Below are positions 48,301-64,000 of a DNA stretch of 64,000 nucleotides, piece after piece. The notes under the pieces were generated by a model. It was not told the DNA's origin. It saw nothing but the letters and a program-made list of their open reading frames with translations, and did no database searches. The first letter of the stretch is position 1; the number at the start of each line of letters is the position of its first letter. The DNA lies in the NCBI RefSeq assembly GCF_900964775.1, contig NC_041824.1, forward strand, positions 20,754,246-20,818,245, written 5' to 3'. The translations under genes were made by a program, and so were the position numbers. The stretch is from Scleropages formosus. Lineage: Eukaryota; Chordata; Actinopteri; Osteoglossiformes; Osteoglossidae.

Positions 48301-51300
48301 ATCATATGCATATGCAGTCTTCTTCATTTCTCTATAGTCAACTTTTTAGTCCAATTTATTTGGTAAAGGTAAAAGGGTATTTTTACAGTGTAAAATGACT
48401 TAACCCTGTATGTGGTGCAGAAGTTGCTTTATAAGAAATAAAAATATGAAGTATAGGCCACGTACTGTATTTCGATGGTAGTCAGGGCTTCAGGAACAAT
48501 ATGTAAATTTTTGGTCATTTTCAGTGCAACAAGTGGCCAACTGGTCCATGAGTATTTGGAGGGTGACACAATTTTTCTTTTTTTCGCTCTGTATGGCGCC
48601 ACAATGGCTTTGAAATGAAACAATCAAGATGTGCTTTAAGTGTCAACTTTCAGCTTTAAATTGAGGGTATTTACATCCGAATTGGGGGAACAATGTAGGA
48701 ATTACAGCAGTTGTTATATGTGCCCCCCCTTTTTAAGAGATCAGATGTAAATGGACAGTTGGCTGCTCAGCTGTTCCATGGACAGGTGTGTGTTATTCCC
48801 TCATTTATCATGCGCAAGTAAGCAGATAAAAGGTCTAGAGATGATTTCAAGCATGGTGTTTTCAATCTGTTGCTGTTAACACTCAATATGAAGTCCAAAG
48901 AGCTGTCACTGCCAGTTAAGCAAGCCATCATTAGGTTTAAAAATCAAAACAAGCCCATCAGAGAGACAGCGAAAACATTAGGTGTGACCAAAGCAACTAT
49001 TTATTACATTCTTAAAAAGAAAGAACACACTGGTGAACTCAGGAACACCGAAAGGTCCAGGAGACCAATTATAACAACTGAGGTGGATGACAGAAGAATT
49101 ATTTCCCTGGTGAAGAAAAACTCTTTCGCAACAGTTGGCCAGACCAAGAACACTCTCCAGGAGGGAGGTGCATCTGTGCCAAAGTCAACAATCAAGAGAA
49201 GACGTCCCCAGAGTAAATACAGTGGGTTTACCACAACATGTAAACCATTCGTAAGTCTTAAAAACAGGAAGACCAGATTAGAGCTTTCCAAAAAACAACA
49301 TCCTATGAACAGATGAGACAAAGATAAACTTGCACCATAATGATGGGAAGAGAATGGACAATGGAACCCATCATGATCCGACACATACCACCTCATCTGT
49401 AAGGCATGGTGGAGGTAGTGTTATAGCGTGAGCTTGTACGGCTGCCAGTGGAATTGGTTCCCTTGTATTTATTGATGTGACTGCTGACTAAAGCAACAGG
49501 ATGAATTCCAAAATGTATAGGGTAATATTATCTGCTTAGATTCAGCCAGATGCTTCAAAACTCACTGGATGCCGCTTCACACAGCAGATGGATAATGATC
49601 CAAAGCACACTGCGAAAGCAACCGGAGACCAAGGCAAAGAAGTGGAATGTTCTGGAATGGCCAAGTCAATCACCTGACCTGACTCTAACTGAACATGCAT
49701 TTCACCTGCTGAAGGCAAAACGCCCCAAGAACAAGAGGGAATTGAAGACTGCTGGAATGAAGGCCTGGCAGAGCATCACTACGAAGGAAACCAGTGTTTG
49801 GTGATGTCTGTGGGTTCCAGACTTCAGTCAGTTATTGACTGCAATGGACTTACAACCAAGATTTGAGAATGACAATTTAATTTATGATTGTTAGTTTGTG
49901 CAATTACTTTTGAGCCCCAAAACTGGGGGACTATGTATAAAAATGGTTGTAATTCCTACACTGTTGGTACAATATTTTTGACAAAACCCTTAAAATTAAA
50001 GCTGAAAGTCTACACATAAAGCAAATCTTGATTGCTTCTTGTCAAATCCATTGCAGTGGTGTACAGAGCCAAAGTGATGAAAATTGCATCACTGTTCAAA
50101 GAATTGAACCTAACTATACAATATATTATGACTTTTAAAAATATATTTAAAATGCATAAGAAAAAGCAAACTAATTGTATGCGAAGTAGAGATTTGGTTC
50201 GAGGCTCAGAATTAGCATAGATTTTATAATGTAAAAAGAGTGCATTTGATATTTTTCATTGGCTTGAAATATCTGAAGTGTTGAAGTCCATCCTCTGTTC
50301 TTTCTCCTGGGGAAACTTGGCTTGTTTGACAGCCATCCAGCTAATTTTGGGTAATTGAATTATCTTTAATTTTAAAAAGTTTCATATACTGTACATGAAA
50401 TACAATGTGGTGGAAAAGTATTTATTTTTTTGCTTTCTGACATTTAATTTGACTGTATTTTTTTCCAAAACTTTAGACAACGCATAGACCGAACACGGAA
50501 AAACATATGTCTGCATGAAAACCAAGCATTTTGTCTGATAGCAGCCGGGGGATGTGACTCACATCATAAGTGGGGACCATGGCATTTGACTTACAACATT
50601 ACTTTAGAAAAACACACGTTCTCCTACGCAAAATGCTTTAGTGTGTCATCTGTGTTTCTGTTTTGTGCGCGCAGAAAAATATATGGTAGAGACGGTGACT
50701 AGAATGAATGTTCTCAGGTGTAAGAAACGTCACATTCATATCAGCAGAAAAGTTATGGAAAAGCAGCAGAGAATTTGCTGGGAGTTTGTCCTTTACTACA
50801 CAAAGAATCTCACTGGGGACCCTTCTCCAGTTTTTAACAGTGAAGTGATAAAGAATAAGTGAGGAACTCACCTCTGGCCTTGCAGAAGTGCTCTGACGTT
50901 TCAGCCTCTGGAAAGAAAGACAGGCTCCCTCTTTGTAACTAAAAGGTTTACAGAGGTGCATACAGTACAGGCAGACAGCACAGGAATAAAGGCCACCGAC
51001 TGGCGTCAGAAATTTATTTTTATTATGGGAGACCATTTTATTCATTTCTTGTATCTATAATGTTCTGCAATATAAAATGTAAATATATATCTTAGCATTG
51101 TGAAGCTGTGAAACCACATGATCACTTGCCCAGGAGGGGTGGGCAGCTACTGGCACTTGAAGCCCCAGAGGTTTTGTTCTTCCTTGCCTTTCAGCTGAGA
51201 GTTTTTAATTTCTTTCCTCTTCGGCCACTCAGCATACTTAACAGCCTTAATAACTGCAAGGATACCGAAGTAATTTAATACACAGCCAACTATTTATTTG

Positions 51301-53088
51301 TCTATTTACCTTCAGCGCTCTGTGTCACTGTGTGACAAGAGCACTCTATAAAAATTAACTGAATTACATGGAATATTGCATTTACTTTGGGTATTACACT
51401 TATATTTTGTAAGATTTTTGTTTAGAACAAGTATGTGTTACATGCAATATTTTAATTTTAGAAATACCAAAATAGGACCAAATAGTGTTGCAGTTAATAA
51501 TTTCTAATGAAATGTTACGTGGTCCTTTTCAATTACCAGAGTTTTGCTACAGTTATACTGTATAATTTGAAAAACAACATTCACAAAGACTAAGTCCATC
51601 CCATCAGATGTGTTGACACATTCCAGCTGGGGGGCTGCCTAATACAAATGAGAAGATATATTATTTTTGCCAACTGCTCTAGTCCAGTTTGAGACACTCC
51701 CAAGGATATGTGTGTCAGGTTTGACCTGGACTTTGCAATTAAAGCAGGTTCAATCAAACCTATTCATGGACTGCAGGGAAATGGAAATAAATGGATGCAG
51801 TGTGTGAGGCACAGTGGTCAGTGGGCACCTTAGATCTGAAAATATACTTTTTACCCCCAAACCACCGCTGTGTCAATATATTACCACATACCAGGAAAAA
51901 TGAGGAAGAAACACAGCATGGTGTAAACAGAGCACAGCAGGGTAAGGAGCCCATCCCATCCCGAGCATAGCGCTGGGCTCCAGCCTGCTCTTGAAAACAT
52001 GCTCAGCTATCATATAACATGCTAACCTATACTTACTATGACAAATACATATATCGTGTCATGTCAACATTTAAACCACTTTTGCATAGAAGAAAACAGA
52101 TTCTCTGGGATCGGAGAGGGCGAAAAAGGACACACAGACACCATTCATTAGGAACATTTATTGGAACTCCAACACACAGCGACAGGTATAGGTACAAACC
52201 CCACAGCACCTCTTTTCCTACAGAACCTGGAACCCAAACCAGCCTTCCCAGCCTGCTTAGTGCCTCTCAGCCTTTCCTCTCATCCTGACATGGGCCAACA
52301 GACTCTCACCCCTTATATTCCCTGTGAGTCCCCACAGCGGTTGAACACTTCAGTCACATTTTACCCACAATTCTCAGCTATTTACAATAACTCATTTTCC
52401 CGCTCAAACATGACACTCCCCAGTAACGCAGGTCGTTAAAATATTTACATGCAGTTATGTTTTGGGTTTTCCAGGAGAACCATAAAGCCATGGAGCACTT
52501 GAACTCACATACACCCAGGGTTGCAATCCAGCTGGTGTTACCTTTTCCAGGCTGTCAAAAAACGGTTGGGTGACACACCCACGCACGGACGACAAAATTC
52601 TTCTTATTTATATAGGCAGTATGAACACAGTTTATTCGTGTCTAATACAAACCTAGGATTCGGTGCGTAAAATTCAGGATTCAGTGCGTAAACAAGATGT
52701 CCCACCACGACATGGAATTAACTGTGTATGTACTGTACTGTTCACCTCATTGCTGTATTTTCTAATTGTTAAGACCCCTTCCCACGTATGCAATGTTTTA
52801 CGGCTGACTTTGCGTGTGTACCGTAAACTGTAACTGTGTAAAAGCGGGTAGTACCGTACAGGTCAGTGACAACTGACAACCCCGCAGCTGAGCTGTGTTT
52901 CGTTGAACCGTGCGCGGGGCCGAGGACCGAGCACGCGGCGCGCTCACCTGCTGGACGAGTCCGCCGCCCCGGGGGAGCGCGCGCGCCCCGTACTCTCCAG
53001 AATGAGCCACGCGCGCCGACGCGAGGAGCGCCGCGGCGACGCACAGCAGCGCGCAGCATCGAGACGCCGTCGTGCCCCGCGCCTCCAT
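39179..53088 (-). CDS. itih6: Inter-alpha-trypsin inhibitor heavy chain, itih6-like
   Basis: Sixteen exons: 53088-52948, 50907-50872, 48232-48078, 46699-46589, 46487-46240, 46149-45980, 45878-45762, 45296-45125, 44955-43489, 43200-43168, 41352-41320, 40779-40753, 40552-40508, 40386-40273, 40141-39770 and 39423-39179. They total 3486 nt, or 1161 residues. Order: signal peptide (residues about 1-30); a furin-like site RLKR in exon 2; a VIT domain ([20 protein letters not shown]); a VWA domain with MIDAS ([16 protein letters not shown]); a long Thr/Ser/Pro-rich linker ([16 protein letters not shown]); DPHF in [16 protein letters not shown]; and the ITIH C-terminal domain ([20 protein letters not shown]). 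Heavy chains are secreted and act in the hyaluronan matrix; DPHF is the site where some family members are cleaved and linked to chondroitin sulfate. The big linker and linkage to pfkfb1 favour itih6 over itih5. Seven consecutive exons from 44955 to 39770 are symmetrical (class 1-1). Confidence 0.92.
41063..41260 (+). mobile_element. Dominant-family SINE, variant subfamily, copy 11, in itih6
   Basis: Head GGTTTGGCTGGGTTCTGC marks the variant subfamily. Imperfect duplication GTGTTGGGTT (41053-41062) against GTGTTGAGTT (41261-41270). It lies on the strand opposite to itih6. Confidence 0.9.
42340..42566 (-). mobile_element. Dominant-family SINE, copy 12, in itih6
   Basis: A perfect 13-bp duplication TCACCCGATTACA stands at 42327-42339 and 42567-42579. 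Confidence 0.95.
48480..50120 (+). mobile_element. Tc1-like DNA transposon with long inverted repeats, in an itih6 intron
   Basis: Long terminal inverted repeats are visible. The left arm holds GCTCTGTATGGCGCCACAAT (48586-48605) and CTTTCAGCTTTAA (about 48649), and the right arm holds their diverged inverted copies (about 49990-50085). TGTAGGAATTACA near 48694 pairs with its inverse near 49948. Between them an open frame (48870-49316) encodes the DNA-binding half of a Tc1 transposase ([20 protein letters not shown]), and 49550-49877 the C-terminal part ([39 protein letters not shown]). Stops and frame changes lie between, so it is inactive. The exact outer ends are uncertain. Confidence 0.85.
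50908..52947. other. First intron of itih6
   Basis: No coding signal is seen. The stretch 52080-52440 is C- and A-rich and reads like repeat-derived sequence, but I could not assign it. Confidence 0.4.
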
Positions 53089-53159
53089 GTGCAGCAGTGA
53101 TCGAGTGAAGCGCTCGCGACGTCTCCTCCCAACCCGCGCGCGCGCATCCGTGCGCATGT

Positions 53160-53753
53160 GAGGCAGTGCGCTGTTACGCTGTCATTAAGAGTGGCGGAGG
53201 GGGGGGGGGAATAAAAACAAGAAAGAGGGACCTCCTCGCTCCTCCCTCTCGCCTCAGCTGGAAACGTTCAAGTGAGAACCAAAAAGTAGTGGATTTTTGG
53301 ACGAAGTTAAGTAGCAGAAACGTTTGGCCCAGTCTGAACAGCAGATGGTTTAAACGTAGTTCTTCATTCATTGCCATATGTGTGCGGGGGGGAAAGTGCG
53401 GGTGCCCGCTGCTCCAGGTTGGAGCTTTTCGGAAATTCCTCACACAAGTGCCATGTATTTTCTGCAGGCAAAGTTAACCCCCGCGGGACGAGCGCCTCCG
53501 AGCTGCTCCGCAGCGTACGATGCTTTAATAGCGAAGGAACAAACGCGCTTCGGGGTCCCCTGCCCTGCTGGGGGGGATGGATGACGTCACAGCCAGGCAG
53601 AAGAATAATTCTCGCGTTAAAAACAAAAAAAGGCACAAATTCTACCTTTCGCATGAGGGAACATGAGGGATTTGTGTGTGAGGTTCGGGGGGGGGCTCCC
53701 AAATCCTGCGTAAAGTCTGACGAAGTCACTCTAGGAAACGAATTCAAACAAAT
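53160..53753. other. GC-rich flank upstream of itih6
   Basis: It contains G runs (near 53199, 53569 and 53689) and CpG-rich pieces next to the itih6 start. It probably includes the promoter. No TATA box or second gene was identified. Confidence 0.4.
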
Positions 53754-53767
53754 GTGATTAATGCAGG

Positions 53768-53960
53768 GGGTGCGGTGGCGCAGTAGGTTGGACCGCAGTC
53801 CTGCTCTTCGGTGGGTCTGGGGTTCAAGTCCCGCTTGGGGTGCCTTGCGGCGGACTGGCGTCCTGTCCTGGGTGTGTCCCCTTCCCCCTCCGGCCTTACG
53901 CCCTGTGTTGCCGGGTAGGCTCCGTGACCCCGTATGGGACAAGCGGTTCTGAAAGTGTGT
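53768..53960 (+). mobile_element. Dominant-family SINE, copy 13
   Basis: A perfect 14-bp duplication GTGATTAATGCAGG stands at 53754-53767 and 53961-53974. A few bases are missing near the 3' end (CTCCGTGACCCCG). Confidence 0.95.
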
Positions 53961-55053
53961 GTGATTAATGCAGGAATTACTCCTTGTACCAGTAATACAG
54001 TAGCTGCCAGCAGTGCACACTTCTTAAACTTAACAATGACATTTTACACTAAAACTTCATATGTAAATTAACGTAAAAGTCATATTGTATAATTTCAGTG
54101 CGCATTGGCAATCGGCGGAATTTAAATAATTTTATATATGATAGTATATTTCAAACAACGCATAGCCGTGTTTAGCCAGATGTGGATTCAATGATTTTTA
54201 CTCCACTGACTGTCGGGGTTAACAATGTTAGAAAACTTTGAGTGTAATTAATGAATTTTAAAATTAAAACACTTACATTGCCATTTTGCGCAGCTTCTCA
54301 AGTGTGTTTAAGACCTGAGGAGAAACACCACAGAAGTTGCGTAACAATCCTACTCATTACAACAGATCTGTACAGTTCAGTCCAGCTGAAGGCTTGGAAA
54401 AAAAAATCTTTTGCCATACTCCCTCTGATTATTTTACCAGTAATACTGTTTTCACTGGAAAAATCTTGCATGCTTCTTTCCCTCAGGAGTCAGCGATCGA
54501 ACACCAACTCTGACTACTGTTCATTCTTTACATCATTGTTTCCATCTTAAACTAAGAAAGGAAGCCAGAATAAATGGTTATGTCACCTACAGTGACATCA
54601 TTGTCCCTCTTCCTCGGCTCTCAAATATACCTGATTACACAACAACTGCTTCACATCTCATTTGTTGGGGCCTTCGTGGTGTAGTGGAGTGAAAGTCAGC
54701 ATTGTATTATATTTTACACATTCCACACTACAGCACAGCAGCTGTAGTTATTACATTAGTTAAAGGGCTTCGTGTGTGTGGGAGAAAAGAAGTCTGTAGA
54801 ATACAAACAATAACTATTCCCATAAATAACAACTGTAAACACCAAACTGTGACTTTCAAAGTCTTCGGTTGTGGGTTCGATGGTTGCCTGGTGCAAAGGT
54901 ATTTGTACATTTGTTTTGTAGCTATTCATGGTAGTTCAGCAAAGGGGTTTGAAATAATTTTTGTGTAAAATTTAAATCTTTTTTTTTAATTTAAATCTTT
55001 TGTGCAGTGATAGTATTTTATTTCACATTTGTTCAAAGTTATATTTTTAAAGC

Positions 55054-55272
55054 GGGGTGCGGTGGCGCAGTGGGTTGGACCAGGTCCTGCTCTCTGGTGG
55101 GTCTGGGGTTTGAGTCCCGCTTGGGGTGCCTTGCGGTGGACTGGCGTCCCGTCCTGGGTGTGTCCCCTCCCCCTCCGGCCTTACGCCCTGTGTTGCCGGG
55201 TAAGCTCCGGTTCCCTGTGACCCCGTATGGGACAAGCGGTTCTGAAAATGTGTGTGTGTGTGTGTGTGTGTG
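55054..55272 (+). mobile_element. Dominant-family SINE, copy 14
   Basis: A perfect 12-bp duplication TATTTTTAAAGC stands at 55042-55053 and 55273-55284. Confidence 0.95.
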
Positions 55273-55663
55273 TATTTTTAAAGCATGTAGTGAATTGATC
55301 TCTAGAGAGAGTTGCTTTAGTGATGGTCAGCAAATATTCATTGTTGTAAGAAGGGTTTTCGCTCATAATTTGTTTTTGCATATTTCTCTTTTATTTGTCC
55401 ATACTAGAGGTCCTAAATGGTAATAATCTTTTGCTCATAGAATATAAATAATAGTTTTTCTCTAATAGTTCTTCAAAATCACAGGTAATGCTGTCATCAA
55501 GCTATTGTCCACTCATCATTGATCCAGACTTACTGTATCAATAATAGTTTTTCTCTGATGCTTGTAAATGTGGACCACAAATCACTGGGTTCTGTAACAT
55601 ATAAAAAAAGCCTAAAACGTGTTTTTCAAAGCTGAAATTGACAGACAATATATGTTTTGTAAA

Positions 55664-55858
55664 TGGGGGGTGCGGTGGCGCAGTGGGTTGGACCGGGTCC
55701 TGCTCTCTGGTGGGTCTGGGGTTTGAGTCCTGCTTGGAGTGCCTTGCGGCGGACTAGCATCCTGTCCTGGGTGTGTCCTCTCCCCCTCCAGCCTCACGCC
55801 CTGAGTTGCTGAGTAGGCTCTGGTTCCCCGTGACCCCGTATGGGACGAGCGGTTCTGG

Positions 55859-55902
<44 letters not shown>
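55664..55902 (+). mobile_element. Dominant-family SINE, copy 15
   Basis: Complete element with a long TG tail (about 20 units). No clear duplication; flanking T-rich sequence hides it. Confidence 0.92.
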
Positions 55903-55905
<3 letters not shown>

Positions 55906-56675
55906 TTTTGTTTTAATACTTTACTTCAGCTAAAACAGATTAATTGTACATTTTTGCACTTGTTTTCTGGTAAACACTATACAAAGTTGTCCTGTTTAAA
56001 CTACTTTCATCCAAAGTTAATATGCAAATACAAAAAACATGAATATGCGTTGTATTTACATATATATGAAGTATATGAGCAATACAGAGAAAAGCAATAT
56101 GGGGTGATGAGCCGTCTATAGCTATTTTTTCCTACTTTCAAACAGGTTTTTAGATAAAATGTATGCCTTCAACCCACACTGCCTGTTGTCAAGTGTTAAA
56201 CATGTTGAAAGATGTAATAGCATGGGAAGTTTGCTTTGGGATCCAGTGAGAGTTGTGCGTTGTCACAAAATATTGAAAGAATTTACATTTATCTTTATTC
56301 ATTTAGCAGACGCTTTTCTCCAAAGCAACGTACATCTTACAAAAAAATACAATGTGTGCATTACATTAGGAGAAAGAGACAGAGTTGCAGACGTGTGATT
56401 CTTAGGTGCAGGTGGTTTGCTTCTTTCACCATATGCACCAATGTTCATCACATGAGTAGCTGCATAAAACTCAGAATATCGACGATTCCTGATCACCTTC
56501 CTACTATTTTTTTTAATTTAAAACCATTTCAGGTAATCTGGTTCACAACTTACCAAAATTCCCGTGTTTCAAGGTAGCAGCTTTTCTACTGACTACTAGT
56601 GAGATTCAGAATTGGTTTTATTATCACCAGAATGGAGTTAAATACCCTCCACTGTTCCCAAATCAACAGCTCTAA

Positions 56676-56679
<4 letters not shown>

Positions 56680-56727
<48 letters not shown>

Positions 56728-56925
56728 TTTCAGAACCGCTTGTCCCATACGGGGTCACGGGGAACCGGAGCCTACCCGGCAACACAGGGCGTAAGGCCGG
56801 AGGGGGAGGGGACATACCCAGGACGGGACGCCAGTCCGTCACAAGGCACCCCAAGCGGGACTCAAACCCCAGACCCACCGGAGAGCAGGACCCGGTCCAA
56901 CCCACTGCGCCACTGCGCCCCCCTC
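56680..56925 (-). mobile_element. Dominant-family SINE, copy 16
   Basis: A perfect 13-bp duplication CAGCTCTAAATAC stands at 56667-56679 and 56926-56938. The CA tail is about 22 units long. Confidence 0.95.
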
Positions 56926-57127
56926 CAGCTCTAAATACTGAACCTTTTATAGGTGGAATAGATTTCCGCCTCCTCCAAGAACTAGAGGATTCCCCACTTT
57001 AAGAATGGTCCAGTGTCCTGTTACACACAGTTCATAATGCCTTTCAGAGAAGGAATCAAACCTTTCCTCTCTGACAACAAAGGATGGTCCTGTTCTTTAT
57101 TACTTATGGCTTGATGCTTCCGGTACT

Positions 57128-57337
57128 GGGGGTGTGGTGGTGCAGCGGGTTTGGCTGGGTCCTGCTCTCAGGTGGGTCTGGGGTTCGAGTCCTCCTTGGG
57201 TTGCCTTGCGATGGACTGGTGTCCTGTCCTGGGTGTGTCCCCTCCCCCTGCAGCCTTGTGCCCTGTGTTGGTGGCTTAGGCTCTGGTTCGCCACGACCCC
57301 GCTCGGGACAAGCAGTTTCAGCCGGTGTGTGAGTGTG
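57128..57337 (+). mobile_element. Dominant-family SINE, variant subfamily, copy 17
   Basis: Head CGGGTTTGGCTGGGTCCTGC. Imperfect duplication CTTCCGGTACT (57117-57127) against CCTCCAGTACT (57338-57348), so it is older than copies with perfect duplications. Confidence 0.9.
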
Positions 57338-57954
57338 CCTCCAGTACTCTATATGCCACACTGCTCTCATATTGATGTAATTAGTTTAGTTTTAAAATGA
57401 GTTTTTCGATTTCACCTGTAAGCCAACCAACCCACCCATGTCTACAACCATTTGTCACCTGTAAGCACCTTCAGAAAACTTCTGTGTGACTATTTCTGGC
57501 TGATCAGAGTCGCACCTAGATGATCTAGAGACCTGAAGCAGCTCTACCTGTGTGTGACAGGGTGCACAGTTAGCAGCCTGCAGATAATGTACCACCACTA
57601 TGACAGGCTCATACAGACACATGAGCTACTTTGTGCCGAAATTCCTAAAAGCGATAATCAGGTCAGAATGAACCATGTCTTTCAGTCAAGCTGTGCAGAA
57701 ATATGATACATTATAGGAAATGAAATAAACACCGTGTCATGACCAAACCAGCACATATACAGCAGTGTACTGATAAATGGATTTGTTATGTGTCTGTAAT
57801 TAGACATTCCTCATTATTTAAACAAACGCTTGCTTCTGAGGCGTAGACCGGCAGTGTACTGCGCTTCCTCACAAGACGAGTAAAAGGAGACTACAAGAAC
57901 AAGACACACATTGTTCTTGCCAGATCCTTTTGCCGTAAGTGCTGTCTACGTGAT

Positions 57955-58310
57955 GCAGTGGAATGACTCCCCCCAACCCGAAACTGTCGAATCGCTCTCT
58001 ACATTTAAGAAAAGTCTCAAAACTCACCTTTTTAGGATTCACTTCTCCTCTGATCTCCTAAGTGCTTGATAAAAGTCTCCATGTTTGTTACCTATTTAGT
58101 CATTTTTAATAACAATTAGTTTAACAATGGAAAAGCCTATGCAGCTACTCATGTGATGTACACTGGTTCATATGGTGGATTGTGACAAATTGACTGTACC
58201 CGTGAATCATGTGTCTGCATCCAAATGCCTTCTTCTGTTGATTTAATGCACTTTTTGTATTGTTCTCTGAGATCTACGGAGCTTTGGAGAAAAGCATCTG
58301 CTAAAGTAAC
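57955..58310 (+). mobile_element. 3' end of a LINE (L2/Rex1-like), partner of the SINE tails
   Basis: The frame at about 57960-58068 reads WNDSPQPETVESLSTFKKSL and then KTHLFRIHFSSDLLSA before a stop, a typical C-terminus of fish LINE ORF2. The 3' UTR ends GGAGCTTTGGAGAAAAGCAT and CTGCTAAA, the tail carried by the second SINE family and the DANA-like SINE here. Everything upstream of the C-terminus is missing. The clade is from memory. Confidence 0.6.
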
Positions 58311-59069
58311 TTCATCACTCTTCAAAGCACACTGCTGTGCTGTGCTGTGACAGTTTTCCAATATCTGTGGTGCAGCTCTGATTATTGAAACTGAACTGAT
58401 GATCTTGTAACAGAATCAAAAATGCCATGATCCAGCAGTGTAAAGTAAACCCTTGTTAGAAGTTTGGAGCTACAGTAACCTGTAGCCAATGACCTGACTA
58501 ATGTTTGCTAAAACCTTCAGTGAAATGCAACACCCTATTATCTTAAGTCTCATGCTTAAATTTACAAAATGTGTTGTGTCTCTAATGTTGATTATTTTTC
58601 TAGTGTAATATGTCAGCTGAATTAGTCAGCTTGCTTTAATTCATGAATAAATAAATAAAAATAAACTTGCAAAATATTCTTCAAGATGACATTCAAAGTT
58701 CACCTTGTCCCTCCTTCAGGTTGTGCTCTACGTTAGCCCTGATATCAGGTGTCTCAAGTAACTGCTTGAAGCTACACTTCAAAATCTTACATATTTACCA
58801 GGTTTAAAAAATGACAATTTTAAGTCACAGTAAAAAAGTGATCATCCAGTAGTCAAAGAGAATAAATATTCTTAATAAATCATGTTGCTGTGACTCCTCG
58901 CATAAGGCTTTCTGCAGTGAAGTCATTCGGCCTCAGCGTGTACTGTGGAAATACTGCTACATCGTATGTGCGATACCATCAATGCTTGGTTGTCCCATTT
59001 CACTCAGATCTGACACTAACTACTGGAATCCTGAGTTGTTGCTGTCTGGAAGGGGCCTCCATGGTCAGA

Positions 59070-59262
59070 TGGGTGAATGAGTGCAGTGAAACACACAAGG
59101 AGCTCCAAGGATGTGGGGATTATACCCAATGGTTGCTGGTTTAAGTCGTATAAAGTGCATTGTTGTAGTATCCTTGAGTGTGACAATGAATCTGACTTGC
59201 TCTAGTAAAAATATTGCTGTACAAATGGGAAGAATTTTAAGCCACTTTTGACAAAAGCATTA
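59070..59262 (+). mobile_element. Diverged second-family SINE
   Basis: B-box-like GCTGGTTTAAGTC, then CCTTGAGTGTGACAATG and a tail TTAAGCCACTTTTGACAAAA. It is an old copy. Confidence 0.45.
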
Positions 59263-59621
59263 AGTAAACAAAATACTAACATTAAGCAGAGCCAAATTAC
59301 CCTCTGTGGCATTTTAGGAACAAGGGCAGTAGAACCTTTTAGGCTGCATCAAGTTTCCACCGGTGCCCTGATGGTGGCACGAGAAATAAGGTTTCTTCCT
59401 AAAACTGTAAGTCCTTTCAAAAATATCTGGACGTAACACAACTACCAACAAGTAATTATGATACACCATAAGACAGTTCCTCCTCCACTTCACATATGCA
59501 TAGGCATGGACTGCAGTTTCAGCCATGATACAGTTTAAAAACAATAAACCAAAACATACTGTAAAACTTAGGAGAGCTGTAGGATTTTTCCAGAGCCTGT
59601 CAATGTCCTCTTCTTGCCTCT

Positions 59622-63998
<4,377 letters not shown>

Positions 63999-64000
63999 CA

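Larger units (their letters stand above)
53975..59400. other. Repeat-rich intergenic region between itih6 and pfkfb1
   Basis: Apart from the SINEs and LINE fragment listed separately, no gene was seen. A piece at 56290-56500 begins on the plus strand with TTTAGCAGACGCTTTTCTCC, the reverse of the shared SINE/LINE tail, and runs on into sequence also found near 61.85-62.05 kb. Confidence 0.5.

Noticed and set aside
53364-54020. 218-codon minus-strand frame near the itih6 start
   Set aside because: Its N-terminal part is a SINE and the rest crosses GC-rich flank with no motif or splice support.
55054-55120. tRNA-like A and B boxes that could suggest tRNA genes
   Set aside because: They are the heads of SINEs with no acceptor stem, and each is followed by the SINE body and tail.

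Overview
The window is nuclear DNA of a ray-finned fish. It holds spliced vertebrate genes with GT-AG introns, fish tRNA-derived SINEs, Tc1 and Tigger transposon remains, and many CA/GT microsatellites. One SINE family is present in 18 copies, most with clean target-site duplications. From memory its sequence resembles the dominant SINE of bonytongue (arowana-type) genomes; I could not test this.

Layout from left to right. (1) 1-2.3 kb has no gene; it holds a solo LTR, one SINE of the dominant family and one of a second family. (2) 2.3-6.6 kb, minus strand: a gene for an acidic, repeat-bearing 803-residue protein that I do not recognise. (3) 8.58-11.34 kb, plus: rpl10, complete, with structured inverted repeats in three introns. 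(4) 11.6-13.6 kb, minus: a complete eight-exon secreted DNase I-like gene (dnase1l1-like). (5) 15.7-20.6 kb, minus: atp6ap1, complete except for its first exon. (6) 25.9-35.0 kb, plus: gdi1, complete, 447 codons in 11 exons, with introns full of SINEs. (7) 39.2-53.1 kb, minus: an inter-alpha-trypsin inhibitor heavy chain gene, best read as itih6, 16 coding exons and 1161 residues. (8) 59.6-64 kb, minus: the 3' half of pfkfb1 (bisphosphatase domain), running off the right edge.

The genes do not form a pathway; what they share is linkage. rpl10, dnase1l1, atp6ap1 and gdi1 are neighbours on human Xq28, and ITIH6 and PFKFB1 are neighbours on human Xp11. Here the two sets are joined end to end, atp6ap1 is inverted relative to gdi1 compared with human, and no tafazzin gene is seen between dnase1l1 and atp6ap1.

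Exon boundaries were placed by hand from splice sites, reading frame and remembered protein families. In rpl10, dnase1l1, gdi1, itih6 and the visible part of atp6ap1 the exon lengths sum to whole codons with no internal stop, which strongly supports the models. No CRISPR array, operon or genuine tRNA gene was seen.
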